64,000 nucleotides of DNA from Paenibacillus sp. J31TS4 (lineage in GTDB: Bacteria > Bacillota > Bacilli > Paenibacillales > NBRC-103111). Both the position numbers and the translations under genes were made by a program. Shown here piece by piece: positions 40,573-50,216 of this stretch (position 1 is the first letter of the stretch; each line of letters opens with the position of its first letter). The notes under the pieces are model-generated. The model was not told the DNA's origin. It saw nothing but the letters and a program-made list of their open reading frames with translations, and ran no database searches. The DNA lies in the NCBI RefSeq assembly GCF_018403265.1, contig NZ_BOSI01000009.1:25579-89578 (forward strand), written 5' to 3'.

Positions 40573-42843
40573 CTAGCCTCGAAGGGACTCCCTCAAATAC
40601 CTTCCCGTAATCGACTGCTCTGACCGAACGATCTCTCCCGGTGTGCCCTCGAACACCACCTGGCCGCCCTTGCTTCCCCCGTCCGGTCCCATATCGAGGA
40701 TCCAATCCGCCTGGCTGATCACCTCGAGATTGTGCTCAATAACGATCACCGTATTGCCGGCATCCACGAGACGGTTCAGAATCTCCAGAATGTGCCCGAT
40801 ATCCGACATATGCAGGCCGGTCGTCGGCTCGTCCATCACGTAGATGCTGCCCTTCTTATGCAGCTCGCTCGCCAGCTTGATGCGCTGGCATTCCCCGCCC
40901 GACAGCGTGCTGAGCGGCTGGCCGAGCGTGAGGTAGTCCAGCCCCACATCCTTCATCGCCTGGAGCTTGCGCACCACCTCTTTCAGCTGGAAAAACCCTA
41001 ATGCCTGCTCCACCGTCATCTCCAGCACTTCCGCGATGGATTTGCCGTCCAGCTTGTAGGCAAGCACCTCTTCCTTGAACCGTCGGCCTTCGCACACCTC
41101 GCACGGCAGCTTCACGCTGTCGAGAAAAGCAAGGTCCGTATACACGACCCCGAGCCCTTGGCAGTTCTCGCAAGCCCCTTTGGAGTTGAAGCTGAACAGA
41201 CCGGGGCTTACCTTGTTCACCGAAGCAAACGCTTTGCGCACATCATCCATAATGCCCGTGTAGGTCGCGGGATTCGAGCGGGTGGATATGCCGATCGCGG
41301 ACTGGTCGATGACGACCGCGTCCGGATGCTGGCTCAGGAAGACATCGTGAATGAGCGTACTCTTGCCCGAGCCGGCGACACCGGTCACGACCGTCAGCAC
41401 GCCGGCTGGAATCTCCACGCTCACATCCCGCAGGTTGTGCAGCGTCGCATTGTGAATGGGCAGCTTGCCCGCCGGCTGCCTGTATTCCGGCTTCAACTGG
41501 AGCGGCCGCTTCATATGGGTGCCGGTCAGTGTATCGGCCTCCAGCAGCCCTTGGTAGCTTCCTTCATACACGACGGTCCCTCCGCGGCTGCCGGCATAAG
41601 GTCCGACGTCGACAATATGATCCGCCACCTTGATCACGTCGGGATCGTGTTCGACGACGAGCACGGTGTTGCCCTTGTCGCGCAGCTTCTGAAGCAGGCC
41701 GTTGAGCCGGTGGACATCGCGGGGGTGCAGGCCGACGCTTGGCTCGTCGAAGATGTAGGCGACATCGACCAGACTGCCGCTCAGGTGCTTCACCATCTTG
41801 ACCCGCTGTGACTCGCCGCCGGACAAAGTATCCGTCTCCCGGTCCAGCGTCAAGTAGTCGAGCCCGATTTCCACCAAATGCTCGAGCCGCTCCGCCAGCG
41901 ACTTGACGATGGGCGCGGCGGCTGGATGGTCGATCTCCCGAACGACGCGCAGGAGCCGGCCGACCTCCATGGATGCCATTTCCGCAATGTTGAGTCCGTT
42001 GATTCTGCAGCTAAGCGCGGCCTGACTGAGTCTTGCACCACGGCAGGTGGAACAGGTCCCCTCGACGATGTAAGGCATAACTGTTTTTTGCGTACGCTCG
42101 GACTTCGTCTTCACATCCTGCTTGATGTATTTGTTGGTGAATTTCTCAATGGCGCCTTCCACCGTAATGTTCACGGTCTTCCCGCCGAATTGTGTCCCTA
42201 CTTTCTTCGCCTTGCCGTACAGCAACTGCTCCAGCTCTTCCTCCGAATAATCGCTCAGCTTCTTGTCCGGATCGAAAGGACCCGCCTGCACGAGCATCGC
42301 CCAATCTAAGCCGTCCACCGAATAGCCCGGCAGCAAGATAGCCCCTTCCCGGAGCGACTTCTCCATGTCCACTGCCTTGCTCATATCGACAACCAGGCTG
42401 CGGCCGAGCCCGCTGCATTCGGGACACATGCCCTGAGGATCGTTAAACGAGAACATGTGCGGTTGTCCCACATAAGGCTGACCTACGCGGGAGAAGAGCA
42501 GCCGGAGAATGGGAGAAATATCGGTAATCGTGCCCATCGTGGAATGGGACCCTCCGCCCAGCCGCTTTTGGTCCACAACCACCGCCATGTTCAGATTCTC
42601 GAGTGCGTCTGCCTCAGGCTGAGGAAACCGCGGCAAAAAGTTGCGGACGAACATGCTGAAGTTTTCGTTCAGGAGACGCTGGGACTCGGCGGCGATCGTA
42701 TCAAAGACGATCGAGGACTTGCCGGATCCGGATACTCCGGTGAAGATGGTGATCTTGCGCTTGGGGATGCGCAGGGACACGTTCTTGAGGTTGTTTTCCC
42801 TCGCCCCCGAGATGACGATATATTCCTGCTTCCATTCGTTCAT
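40573..42843 (-). CDS. UvrA-like tandem ABC ATPase
   Basis: 756 residues, shorter than true UvrA (about 940). Two ABC modules: Walker A GVSGSGKSS near 36 and GVAGSGKST near 490; signatures LSGGESQRV and LSGGECQRI; Walker B YIFDEPSVGLH and YVMDEPTTGLH. Zinc-finger Cys pairs remain (CPECSGLG, CSTCRGA, CENCQGLG), but the damage-binding insertion is reduced. Such paralogues (UvrA2/DrrC-like) confer resistance to DNA-intercalating drugs in some actinomycetes. Monocistronic; true uvrA should be elsewhere. Confidence 0.88.
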   Translation of the reverse strand: MNEWKQEYIVISGARENNLKNVSLRIPKRKITIFTGVSGSGKSSIVFDTIAAESQRLLNENFSMFVRNFLPRFPQPEADALENLNMAVVVDQKRLGGGSHSTMGTITDISPILRLLFSRVGQPYVGQPHMFSFNDPQGMCPECSGLGRSLVVDMSKAVDMEKSLREGAILLPGYSVDGLDWAMLVQAGPFDPDKKLSDYSEEELEQLLYGKAKKVGTQFGGKTVNITVEGAIEKFTNKYIKQDVKTKSERTQKTVMPYIVEGTCSTCRGARLSQAALSCRINGLNIAEMASMEVGRLLRVVREIDHPAAAPIVKSLAERLEHLVEIGLDYLTLDRETDTLSGGESQRVKMVKHLSGSLVDVAYIFDEPSVGLHPRDVHRLNGLLQKLRDKGNTVLVVEHDPDVIKVADHIVDVGPYAGSRGGTVVYEGSYQGLLEADTLTGTHMKRPLQLKPEYRQPAGKLPIHNATLHNLRDVSVEIPAGVLTVVTGVAGSGKSTLIHDVFLSQHPDAVVIDQSAIGISTRSNPATYTGIMDDVRKAFASVNKVSPGLFSFNSKGACENCQGLGVVYTDLAFLDSVKLPCEVCEGRRFKEEVLAYKLDGKSIAEVLEMTVEQALGFFQLKEVVRKLQAMKDVGLDYLTLGQPLSTLSGGECQRIKLASELHKKGSIYVMDEPTTGLHMSDIGHILEILNRLVDAGNTVIVIEHNLEVISQADWILDMGPDGGSKGGQVVFEGTPGEIVRSEQSITGRYLRESLRG

Positions 42844-42940
42844 GCTTTCACCCTTCCGCTAGTCTTTCTTCCTATTCTTTCATTGTACCATTATCCCCTT
42901 TCTCTTAATCTTCCTTTTCTGGTTTTTCCGCCCCAATAGA

Positions 42941-42972
42941 AAGAAAGGCCATCCCTTTTGGGGACGTCCCTT
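42941..42972 (-). terminator. Probable terminator of the VOC gene
   Basis: Minus-strand AAGGGACGTCCC CAAAA GGGATGGCCTT with one mismatch, then TCTTTCTATT. About 50 bp after the stop of the VOC gene. Confidence 0.5.
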
Positions 42973-43022
42973 CGCTACTACGGTTCCCTTGCTCTCACTA
43001 GACCGGCAAGTTAGGATTCTCT

Positions 43023-43484
43023 TTATTTCACCAGATGGAAGAGATGAGCTTTCACCCGTTCCACTTCTTCCGGCGTACGATGAATAGTTACGCATTCATT
43101 CACGTCAAACTTATTGCCGTTCGGGTCATAAAAAACAAAGTTGATTCCACAGCTTCCGCGGTCCTTAAGCTCTTCGACTCTTACCCCATTGGTTTTCAGC
43201 CGGTCATACAGCACCTCGATCTGCCTCACTTCAAAGGTCAGTCTGAACATTTCGTACCCCTCTTTATTGGGGAACTGATTATCGATAGGCCCCTCTGTTT
43301 CCACCAAGTGCAGCCATTGCCCGTCAGACAGCTTTAAAATGGCTTGATTCTCCCCCTCGTTAAACGGCACCGCGTACGCTAACCCAAAATTTCGCTGCCA
43401 CCACTGCGCCGACTTAAGCGCATGGTTCACCGGCACGTAGATGGAACAAACCGCTTTCAAAGTGTTCCCTTCCCTCATCGACAT
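43023..43484 (-). CDS. VOC-family protein (glyoxalase/bleomycin resistance fold)
   Basis: About 153 residues. CSIYVPVNHALKSAQWWQRNFG begins the first beta-alpha-beta module, and the second contains GSCGINFVFYDPNGNKFDVNE with the typical Glu ligand. One VOC domain, likely a dimer; possible antibiotic-resistance or isomerase role. The start is uncertain: ATG at 43484 has AAGGG at nine bases; others at 43493 and 43478. This is the first gene of the less GC-rich right half. Confidence 0.8.
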   Translation of the reverse strand: MSMREGNTLKAVCSIYVPVNHALKSAQWWQRNFGLAYAVPFNEGENQAILKLSDGQWLHLVETEGPIDNQFPNKEGYEMFRLTFEVRQIEVLYDRLKTNGVRVEELKDRGSCGINFVFYDPNGNKFDVNECVTIHRTPEEVERVKAHLFHLVK

Positions 43485-43565
43485 TCTGATCATCCCTTCC
43501 CCTGTTCTTAGCCTTGCCTTTTAAGAAACGATAATGGAAGCAAAAACCAAACAGTCCTCAAAAAA

Positions 43566-44300
43566 TTAGTTGGCGCTAACGCAAAACAAATTGCCGTCGA
43601 GATCTCGGAACGTAAACTGCAAGTGACCGCTCACTGCCTTGAGCTGGGCGAGCTGAACGCCTTCTTGAGCCAGCCCGATATAGGCTCGGTAAATTGCATG
43701 GGGATCGCATCTACGAAAAGCGTCGACCAACGCATGGAAATCCACGCCAGATTCCTTTTTGGGCTTAACGGCTCGGATCGACCCGGCTTCCGTTGATTCG
43801 TGAGCCAATTGCTTTAGTTTAAGGCGAGCTCGGCCTACCGATACTTGGACTGCGGCTTCTCTCATCTTAAGGATTGCTGCGGTTTCCTTTGCCGTAAAAT
43901 CGAACACATCCATTAACAGAATAATTACACACATGCGAGGGGACAGCCGCTCCGCTAGCTGCTCCAGCAGCTCCAGACTGGACAACAAAGAACCCGGGGC
44001 CGCCGCTTCCTCCTTCCCGTCAAATGGCACGGTTCGGATTTTTTGAGCCCGCTGGCCATCGATCCATGTCGTTTTCGCTATTCGGTATAAATAAGCTTTC
44101 GTAACAGGCCTCTCCGGGTTCATTCGGACCGCCTCGATCACTTTGATCATGGCATCCTGAGCAAGATCTTCTGCGTCCCAGCGGTTCCCTGTTAGCCGTA
44201 TGCTGTATTTGAATAGAATCTCTTTCCAGTCCATCTTGATGGATTCGAGGCAGATGGCCGTTTCCCTTTGTTTATTTTTGAGAATCTCAAGAATAAACAT
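43566..44300 (-). CDS. ECF sigma factor with C-terminal extension
   Basis: 244 residues from the ATG at 44300 (GGAGATGCCTCT). Region 2: WDAEDLAQDAMIKVIEAV and RIAKTTWIDGQRA. Region 4: FDFTAKETAAILKMREAAVQVSVGRARLKLKQL. About 80 residues follow (VDFHALVDAFRRCDPHAIYRAYIGLAQEGVQLAQL) that look like a shortened SnoaL-like or substrate-recognition extension. No anti-sigma gene is adjacent, which is common for ECFs with fused C-terminal regulators. Confidence 0.82.
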   Translation of the reverse strand: MFILEILKNKQRETAICLESIKMDWKEILFKYSIRLTGNRWDAEDLAQDAMIKVIEAVRMNPERPVTKAYLYRIAKTTWIDGQRAQKIRTVPFDGKEEAAAPGSLLSSLELLEQLAERLSPRMCVIILLMDVFDFTAKETAAILKMREAAVQVSVGRARLKLKQLAHESTEAGSIRAVKPKKESGVDFHALVDAFRRCDPHAIYRAYIGLAQEGVQLAQLKAVSGHLQFTFRDLDGNLFCVSAN

Positions 44301-44395
44301 AGAGGCATCTCCAAAAAACAAAAAGTCCTTGCACACCAAGGACTTTAACAATATATTTTTACTTCCTTAGTTTTGATGCTTATTATGAAAAGGAG

Positions 44396-44703
44396 TTAAG
44401 CTGCATTTGTTACGACTAGAATTGTGATTAACGCAGTAAAGACGAGGGCTGGTGACGTCTTTCCGAAAGAATCCTTGACCCGGACATGTGCGAGGCACGC
44501 CACTAGCATGACAAGTCCAAGCCAAATCCCTCCCCATGCGACGGCCTCCGCTACCCAGTAGCCCATTATGAGTATTGCGGCGCCGACTAACTGGACTAGA
44601 CCTGTGACGACACGAAACCAACTAGGCAACCCCAAATTGGTAAAGATATCTGCCCAATAGTTAGCTCCTGCGACCTTTGCGGAGCCTGAAAAAACATAGT
44701 ATT
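44396..44703 (-). pseudogene. DoxX-family gene, 5' end deleted
   Basis: About 100 codons of a DoxX-like membrane protein: VFSGSAKVAGANYWADIFTNLGLPSWFRVVTGLVQ, then two helices. Family members normally begin with a further membrane helix before 'G.sKl.g'. Upstream of about 44703 the frame continues only as antisense of the divergent sigma fragment, without ribosome site. The first helix, start codon and promoter are gone, so this is a remnant. Confidence 0.75.
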
Positions 44704-45379
44704 GGATATGCTGCGATCTCGCAAAGCGCGACGTGAAGAGCTTACGCTGGTGACTGTACCTGAACCGATAAACCACCAAGACGGAAGCGATCCCGAGCAC
44801 GAAGCATTGTTGGCTGACTCCGTTGGTCTTGCGATGCTGATGGTCCTTGGAAATTTAAGTCCAGCCGAACGCATCGCATTTGTATTGCACGATATTTTCG
44901 ACTTATCTTTCTCGGAAATCGCTCCGATCATAGGGCGTAACGAGGTTGCAGCAAGACAGCTGGCAAGCCGTGCACGTCATCGGGTTCAGGGGGCGAAAGT
45001 GACTGCAGATTCGGAGGAATTCAAGCGAAAGCGGGAGCTCATCGATGCTTTCCTAGCTGCGTCGCGTTCTGGAGATTTTGAGAAACTTCTAACGGTATTA
45101 GATCCCGATGTTGTGCTTCGGCAAGACCCTGCATTCCCTCCGGTCAAAGCATGGCCAGTTGTTCATGGTGCCGAAGCTGTGGCCAAAGGTTTCGCTGGCC
45201 GCGCCCAGGGTGCACGGCCGGTGCTCGTGAATGGATCTGTTGGCGCGGTCGTTGCTCCTCGCGGTCAACTGCTTTTCGTACTCGAATTCAAGATTATGGA
45301 TGGCAAGATCACCGAGATCGATATGGTTGCCGATCCAGCGCGGGTTCGTCAGCTCGACTTAGCAGAAATGAAGGAATGA
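44702..45379 (+). pseudogene. SigJ-type ECF sigma gene, region 2 deleted
   Basis: Reading starts inside the protein at LDMLRSRKARREE, the block that follows region 2 in SigJ-type factors. Region 4 (LSFSEIAPIIGRNEVAARQLASRARHRV) and the SnoaL-like C-terminal domain (LIDAFLAASRSGDFEKLLTVLDPDVVLRQDP ... FKIMDGKITEIDMVADP) are intact. About 90 N-terminal residues are missing, so it cannot bind core polymerase. A TTG at 44702 has no ribosome site. Divergent from the equally truncated DoxX gene. Confidence 0.78.
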
Positions 45380-45512
45380 GCCGCAGTAATAAATTTAAGG
45401 TGTCCCGCCTAAATTCACATGTGAACAGTGTGGAGGAGAGATGTACCCGGAGTATTATAAAGGAGTGCATGGGTACGAATACAGTGTTTCAGATATCCTC
45501 CAAACTCAAAAG

Positions 45513-45545
45513 GACCGTCAGGGCGAACTTCCCTGACGGTTTTTC
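45513..45545 (+). terminator. Intrinsic terminator
   Basis: ACCGTCAGGG/CCCTGACGGT stem with CGAACTT loop, then TTTTTC. It ends the plus-strand sigma remnant transcript. The remainder of 45380-45665 shows no gene. Confidence 0.88.
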
Positions 45546-45665
45546 TTGTCATAACTATGCAGTTCAAGTCAGTAACTGGTAATTAGTCTTCAGTCCGTCA
45601 GCATCACGCCATATTGCCCGAAAGACGGTTTTCCCGCAAGCTCGTAGTTGATTCCCTGATCAATC

Positions 45666-46211
45666 TTATCTTTCCGGAAGATAAGTCAGAACAACGACAC
45701 CTGAACCGAATGTTTTTGTTTCCGCCAGTTTCAGCACTTTCTTATCGATCCCTTCTCCAAAGAGACGTTTTCCGTTTCCAAGCACAACTGGGAAAACCAT
45801 GAGCCGATATTCGTCGATGAGGTCAAGCTGCATCAGCGTTTGAACGAGCGTGCAGCTGCCAAATACCAAGATATCCTTACCAGGCTGCTGCTTCAGCTTG
45901 GATATTTCCTCCGTGATATCGCCCTTGATCAGCGATGAATTGTTCCATTCCACTTTTTCCAGGGTTGTTGAAATCACGTGCTTAGGGTAACCGTTCATCA
46001 TCCGGCCATATTCCCCTTCTTGCTCGATCAGTTTAGGCCAAGCCGCTGCAAAGTTAACATACGTTTCGCGTCCAAGCAGAAGAGCGTCGCTTGCTTTCAG
46101 TTCATCGAACTTGAATTGCTTTGTTTCCTCACTACGAAATTGGATCGTCCACTGCGGATTCTCCATGACGCCATCCAGCGATACAAACTCGGATACAACT
46201 ACTTTTCTCAT
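45666..46211 (-). CDS. Dihydrofolate reductase family (YyaP-like) protein
   Basis: 181 residues from the ATG at 46211 (GAGGAG seven bases away); an upstream frame extension is not coding-like. KVVVSEFVSLDGVMENP opening, ALLLGRETYVNFAAAWP, PKHVISTTLEKVEWNNS, ILVFGSCTLVQTLMQLDLIDEYRLMVFPVVLGNGKRLF. All typical of the RibD C-terminal-like stand-alone proteins. Function unproven. Second family member in the window with 15251-15802. Confidence 0.85.
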   Translation of the reverse strand: MRKVVVSEFVSLDGVMENPQWTIQFRSEETKQFKFDELKASDALLLGRETYVNFAAAWPKLIEQEGEYGRMMNGYPKHVISTTLEKVEWNNSSLIKGDITEEISKLKQQPGKDILVFGSCTLVQTLMQLDLIDEYRLMVFPVVLGNGKRLFGEGIDKKVLKLAETKTFGSGVVVLTYLPER

Positions 46212-46379
46212 TTTCATTCTCCTCTGATTGTTCGTTAGCGCGTGTAGTTCTGACATGTACCATCTATTGTCGACGGACGCAATAAAACAAGACTGGCAGT
46301 TGCATTTTTCGTTGCTCACGAACTCTATTTTAACATGAGGCATGTGAACAATTTCTCATGGATTACTATTCTCAAAAAA

Positions 46380-46420
46380 GCACAAAAAACGCATTGTCTG
46401 CGACAGTGCGTTTTTTGTGC
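46380..46420. terminator. Bidirectional intrinsic terminator
   Basis: GCACAAAAAACGCA / TGCGTTTTTTGTGC long inverted repeat with internal TGTC/GACA; the arms supply T-runs in both directions. It ends the lysR gene on the minus strand. Confidence 0.87.
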
Positions 46421-46485
46421 CTAGATCAAACCCATGTTTTTGCTGCTTACCAATGAATAAACTAGGGGTTTCGCTTTTAGCCTGA

Positions 46486-47391
46486 TTAAACGATCTCCGG
46501 CTCTTTTACCGGCCCAGCCAACGCTTGCTTCAGAAATTGATAGAGCTTATGAGCGGCCAATTGGAACGGATAGGCCGATTCCTTACACAAGATTCCGAAG
46601 CTCATATGGACAAGGCCATCACCGATTGGTCTTGCATCTAATCCCTTCCTATCAGCATCGACTATTATTTGGGGGACGAGGGCAATCCCCAAGCCGTTCT
46701 CCACATAATGGTTCAACGCGGTCATGCTTCCGATCTCCATCGTATCGAGCCCGGCGATTCCCTTCTCCTGCATCACCATCTCCAGCTTTCTGCGATAAGG
46801 ACATGTCGCGGAGGTAATGAGCAGCCGGTACTCTCGCAGATCTTCCGGTACGATGACGTCTTTCTCCGCTAACGGATGGGTTGGCGGAAGCAAAGCGACG
46901 AACTCTTCCTCAAACAACGGCTCATAATACAAGCCCTCCCCCGTCCCGGGTGCCGTCGTAAGCGCAAAATCAAGCTCGCCCCTCCGGACCTGCTCGATCA
47001 GAACCGGCGTATTCGAGATGGCAATCGAAATGCGGATGTTCGGGTAGAGAGACAGAAACTTGCCAACAATCCCCGGCAGCCGATAGCTGGCCGTCGGCTC
47101 CGTTACGCCGATGTGGATTTGTCCCGCTTCGCCCAATTTCATATCCGACAGGCTGGTCTGAAGCTGTTCCATCTTCTTTACAATTTGCAGGCTCTGGTCG
47201 TGGAACAGCCTCCCCGCTTTCGTCAGGCCGATTTCTTTGCCTCGCTCCATCAACTGAACGCCTAGTTCCGATTCCAGCTTCTGCATTTGCATCGTGACGG
47301 TGGACTGGGCGTAATTCATTTCCTGCGCCGCACGAATGAAGCTTCCATGCTTGACTATAGCCTGGAAGGTCTTTAATGATTTGAGATCCAT
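46486..47391 (-). CDS. LysR-family transcriptional regulator
   Basis: 301 residues. N-terminal winged helix: LKTFQAIVKHGSFIRAAQEMNYAQSTVTMQMQKLE. Effector domain with HIGVTEPTASYRLPGIVGKF. Divergent from an SDR gene across a 121-bp gap holding the direct repeat ATTCAATGAATTCAAT near 47430-47450, so it probably regulates that SDR and the following reductase-like gene. Effector unknown. Confidence 0.9.
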   Translation of the reverse strand: MDLKSLKTFQAIVKHGSFIRAAQEMNYAQSTVTMQMQKLESELGVQLMERGKEIGLTKAGRLFHDQSLQIVKKMEQLQTSLSDMKLGEAGQIHIGVTEPTASYRLPGIVGKFLSLYPNIRISIAISNTPVLIEQVRRGELDFALTTAPGTGEGLYYEPLFEEEFVALLPPTHPLAEKDVIVPEDLREYRLLITSATCPYRRKLEMVMQEKGIAGLDTMEIGSMTALNHYVENGLGIALVPQIIVDADRKGLDARPIGDGLVHMSFGILCKESAYPFQLAAHKLYQFLKQALAGPVKEPEIV

Positions 47392-47512
47392 GGTTCGGCC
47401 CTCGCTGTCGTTCAGTTATTTTGAACATACAATTCAATGAATTCAATTATACAAAACAGAATGGCCGGCTTACAATGTAAACCGAGAGGCAGAAAGAAAG
47501 GGTGGGGTCGAG

Positions 47513-48253
47513 ATGGAGTTCAAGAACAAAGTAGCTCTAGTCACGGGCGGAAGCACGGGGATTGGCCGAGCAGCCAGCTTGGCATTGGCCGAGCGCGGGG
47601 CACGCGTCCTTGTGAATTATTCTCGTTCGGAGGCGGATGCCGAAGAAACCGTACACCGAATTATCCAGATTGGAGGGCAAGCCATCGCGATTCGGGCCGA
47701 CGTCTCCTGCGACACCGAAGTCCGGGCGATGGTCCAAACCGCTGTTCAGCATTGCGGTACCGTCGACCTGCTCGTGAATAACGCCAGTATTACCCGCCAT
47801 ATTCCGATAGATGACCTGGAATCGGCCACAACGGAAGTTTGGGATGACCTGTTCGCTGTGAACGTGAAAGGGATGTTTCATTGCGCTCGTGCGGTAGCCC
47901 CTTTCATGAAGAAGCAGCGGCAAGGAGCGATCGTCAATCTGGGCAGCATCGCCGGAATGACGGGTCTAGGTTCCTCGCTTCCCTACGCCGTATCCAAAGC
48001 AGCCGTTCACGGGCTGACGAGATCTTTGGCGCGTGCCCTCGCCCCCGATATTCGGGTGAATTGCATTGTGCCGGGCGCTGTTGCCACAAGATGGTGGGCC
48101 GGGAAGGAAGAGCAGATGAACCGGCTGGCTCCGAATCTTCCTCTGCAGCGCATCTCCACTCCCGAAGAGATTGCTCAAGCGATCTGCTCCGCCCTGGCGC
48201 TGAATGCGATGACCGGTCAGCTGATCACCGTGGACTGCGGGCAAACATTATAG
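47513..48253 (+). CDS. SDR-family oxidoreductase (FabG-like)
   Basis: 246 residues. TGGSTGIG, NNASIT, catalytic Ser in VNLGSIAGMTG, YAVSK; C-terminal GQLITVDCGQTL replaces the usual 'DGG'. NAD(P)-dependent, probably a 3-ketoacyl or sugar reductase; substrate unknown. RBS AAGGGTGGGGTCGAG. Controlled by the divergent LysR regulator by context. Confidence 0.87.
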   Translation: MEFKNKVALVTGGSTGIGRAASLALAERGARVLVNYSRSEADAEETVHRIIQIGGQAIAIRADVSCDTEVRAMVQTAVQHCGTVDLLVNNASITRHIPIDDLESATTEVWDDLFAVNVKGMFHCARAVAPFMKKQRQGAIVNLGSIAGMTGLGSSLPYAVSKAAVHGLTRSLARALAPDIRVNCIVPGAVATRWWAGKEEQMNRLAPNLPLQRISTPEEIAQAICSALALNAMTGQLITVDCGQTL

Positions 48254-48327
48254 CTGCACGCGCAGAACGGACGGAAGCTTGATCGAACCTTTATCTTTTT
48301 ATTGTTAATCAGTCGAGGTGATGAGGG

Positions 48328-48972
48328 ATGAGAGTAAGTATTCTCGGAACAGGCCGGATGGGGACCGGACTCGTTAGGGTACTCGGTGAGATGATTCCCG
48401 ATTTACAGTGGGGGTCTCGTTCTTTGGCTAAAGTGCGGCAAAAGATTCGGGAAACGGAAGGGATAAGCGGCCTTATCCAACCGGTCACTAACGAAACGGC
48501 ATTGGAAGCAGAGGTGATCTTCCCTACTTTCTGGTATCGGGATTTGCTCCCCTGGGCGGCGGAACATAAATCTCAACTAAGCGGCAAGATTTTGGTCGAT
48601 ATAGCCAATCCGTTCACATCGGACTTTACCGCTTTTACGTTAGATTGGGGAACTTCGGCGGCAGAGGAGCTGCAGCGGCTGCTGCCGGAAACCAAGGTGG
48701 TAGGGGCTTTCAAGAATACGTTCTTTTCAGTGCTGGAACAACCGCTTCATCAAGGACTTACGAGCGATGTCTTTGTTACGTCCGATCATGAAGAGGCCAA
48801 AGCATGCGTCATGGCACTCCTCCAAGGCATTCCGTTTCGAGTGCTGGACGGCGGCGGCTTACAAAACAACCGAACCCTTGAACGGATGACGCTGTTTGAG
48901 CGCGAGGTGGCTTTGCGTTACGGAAGCTACCCTTATGTGTCTTTTCGTCTGTTTGGAATGGGGACGGACTAG
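48328..48972 (+). CDS. NADPH-binding F420-reductase-like protein
   Basis: 214 residues. Rossmann start MRVSILGTGRMGTGLVRVLG, then ILVDIANPF and TKVVGAFKNTFFSVL, as in the NADP oxidoreductase coenzyme F420-dependent family (PF03807) widely found in bacteria without F420. It probably reduces a small carbonyl or flavin-like compound with NADPH. 74 bp after the SDR gene and in the same orientation, so likely one operon. RBS GAGGTGATGAGGG. Confidence 0.8.
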   Translation: MRVSILGTGRMGTGLVRVLGEMIPDLQWGSRSLAKVRQKIRETEGISGLIQPVTNETALEAEVIFPTFWYRDLLPWAAEHKSQLSGKILVDIANPFTSDFTAFTLDWGTSAAEELQRLLPETKVVGAFKNTFFSVLEQPLHQGLTSDVFVTSDHEEAKACVMALLQGIPFRVLDGGGLQNNRTLERMTLFEREVALRYGSYPYVSFRLFGMGTD

Positions 48973-49007
48973 CTTGAGAGGGTTCCTCATCCTCCTAAAA
49001 CCAAACA

Positions 49008-49033
49008 ATGGAGCTGGCCGCAGCCAGCTCCAT
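49008..49033 (+). terminator. Terminator-like hairpin
   Basis: ATGGAGCTGGC/GCCAGCTCCAT perfect 11-bp arms, loop CGCA, moderate T content after. It ends the SDR/reductase operon. Confidence 0.7.
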
Positions 49034-49182
49034 GTCGTTTGCTTAGAACTTTATAACGGCCGTCCGCGCCATCGGCCTTTAATTGTATGGTGCTTTGAGT
49101 GGGCGATAGTCCCGTGATGCCAAAAATCAGGAGTTGAGCAAGAAGAGGCATACGTCCATCTCCATATATAGGATCGTTTCTT

Positions 49183-50202
49183 TTAAAGCAAATACTGAAT
49201 CAATCTTTGCTCATTTTCTTTCGCATCCGCCAAATGAAAGGCGTGGGAGGAGTTTTCCGACCATAGCAGCCGTTTTCCTTTTGGAGCATCGAGCTGTTCA
49301 AAATAGCGCGTGAGGAGCTCCGGCATGACATGCTTTTCCTGCCTTCCGTGAATAAACATGACGGGCATTCGCAAACTGGGAGCCTCTGTAAAGAAGTCGA
49401 ACGTATGAATATCGTTCAGCAATTCTTCTGTATAGGAGAGCTTGAAGCCTTTGACAAGGGAATTGTAAATGTCCATCAGAGAATAGTCCGGGGAACGCAG
49501 CATAAGGTTAAGGCCTGAAAAAAACGTAGCGGACTGTTTGTCGCCGGCGTCGTGGAACATCGACTTGTTTTTAAGCTGCCATTTCCGGATCACCGCCCAC
49601 TGCTTAAAGCTTTCCAGATAGGGAGGCTCACCGACGGCCAGCAGCTCCTGTAACGCTTTTTGGTCCTTCTTCTCCCTTGCTCGTTCCAGCAGCCACTTGT
49701 AGCTTAACTTGTCGTTTTCTACCCAGTTCGTAATTTGAGAGAACCCGGTATAGGTAGAGTAGGCGTCCGGATAAGTCGAGGCGAGCGATAGTCCGATCAC
49801 GCTCCCCCACGAATGGGCGGCGAGGTGGATGGTTTCTTGCTCAAACCGATTTCGCAAATAGTTCGTGACCTCGTAGCCGTCTTGAATGAATTGCTTTAAA
49901 TTCATCGTATGTTCGGGAATATGCTTGGAGTAGGATTTGCCTGTTCCCCGCTGGTCCCAGAACACGAGCGTAAAATGCTTGACCAATTCTTTCGTCGTCA
50001 TGACCAATGCGTAATCCGAGCCCCGGTTGGAAACGCCGGGAACCGGCATGCTCGGTCCCCCGTGAAGAAAGAGCAGAATAGGCGACCCGGGCTTCTCCGT
50101 TTGGATTAACAGACTCTGGTTGATCCCGCCTATGGGCACGTTCTCTACCCTGCTTATTCCATCTCCCTTTATGACGAAATCCCTTTTCGAAAGCCACTTC
50201 AT
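49183..50202 (-). CDS. Alpha/beta hydrolase, proline iminopeptidase family
   Basis: 339 residues. LLFLHGGPSMPVPG (oxyanion HGGP), VFWDQRGTGKS, nucleophile AAHSWGSVIG, Asp region HGRQEKHVMP and His in SENSSHAFHL. HGGP plus DQRGxG mark the S33 family. Cytoplasmic. It lies 15 bp downstream of the TetR regulator in the same operon, a usual layout for an inducible detoxification hydrolase. Substrate unknown. Confidence 0.86.
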   Translation of the reverse strand: MKWLSKRDFVIKGDGISRVENVPIGGINQSLLIQTEKPGSPILLFLHGGPSMPVPGVSNRGSDYALVMTTKELVKHFTLVFWDQRGTGKSYSKHIPEHTMNLKQFIQDGYEVTNYLRNRFEQETIHLAAHSWGSVIGLSLASTYPDAYSTYTGFSQITNWVENDKLSYKWLLERAREKKDQKALQELLAVGEPPYLESFKQWAVIRKWQLKNKSMFHDAGDKQSATFFSGLNLMLRSPDYSLMDIYNSLVKGFKLSYTEELLNDIHTFDFFTEAPSLRMPVMFIHGRQEKHVMPELLTRYFEQLDAPKGKRLLWSENSSHAFHLADAKENEQRLIQYLL

Positions 50203-50216
50203 AGGACACCCCTGAA

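Noticed and set aside
44702..45379. Intact sigma factor starting at TTG 44702
   Set aside because: Region 2 is absent, there is no ribosome site, and the frame begins in the middle of a known block.
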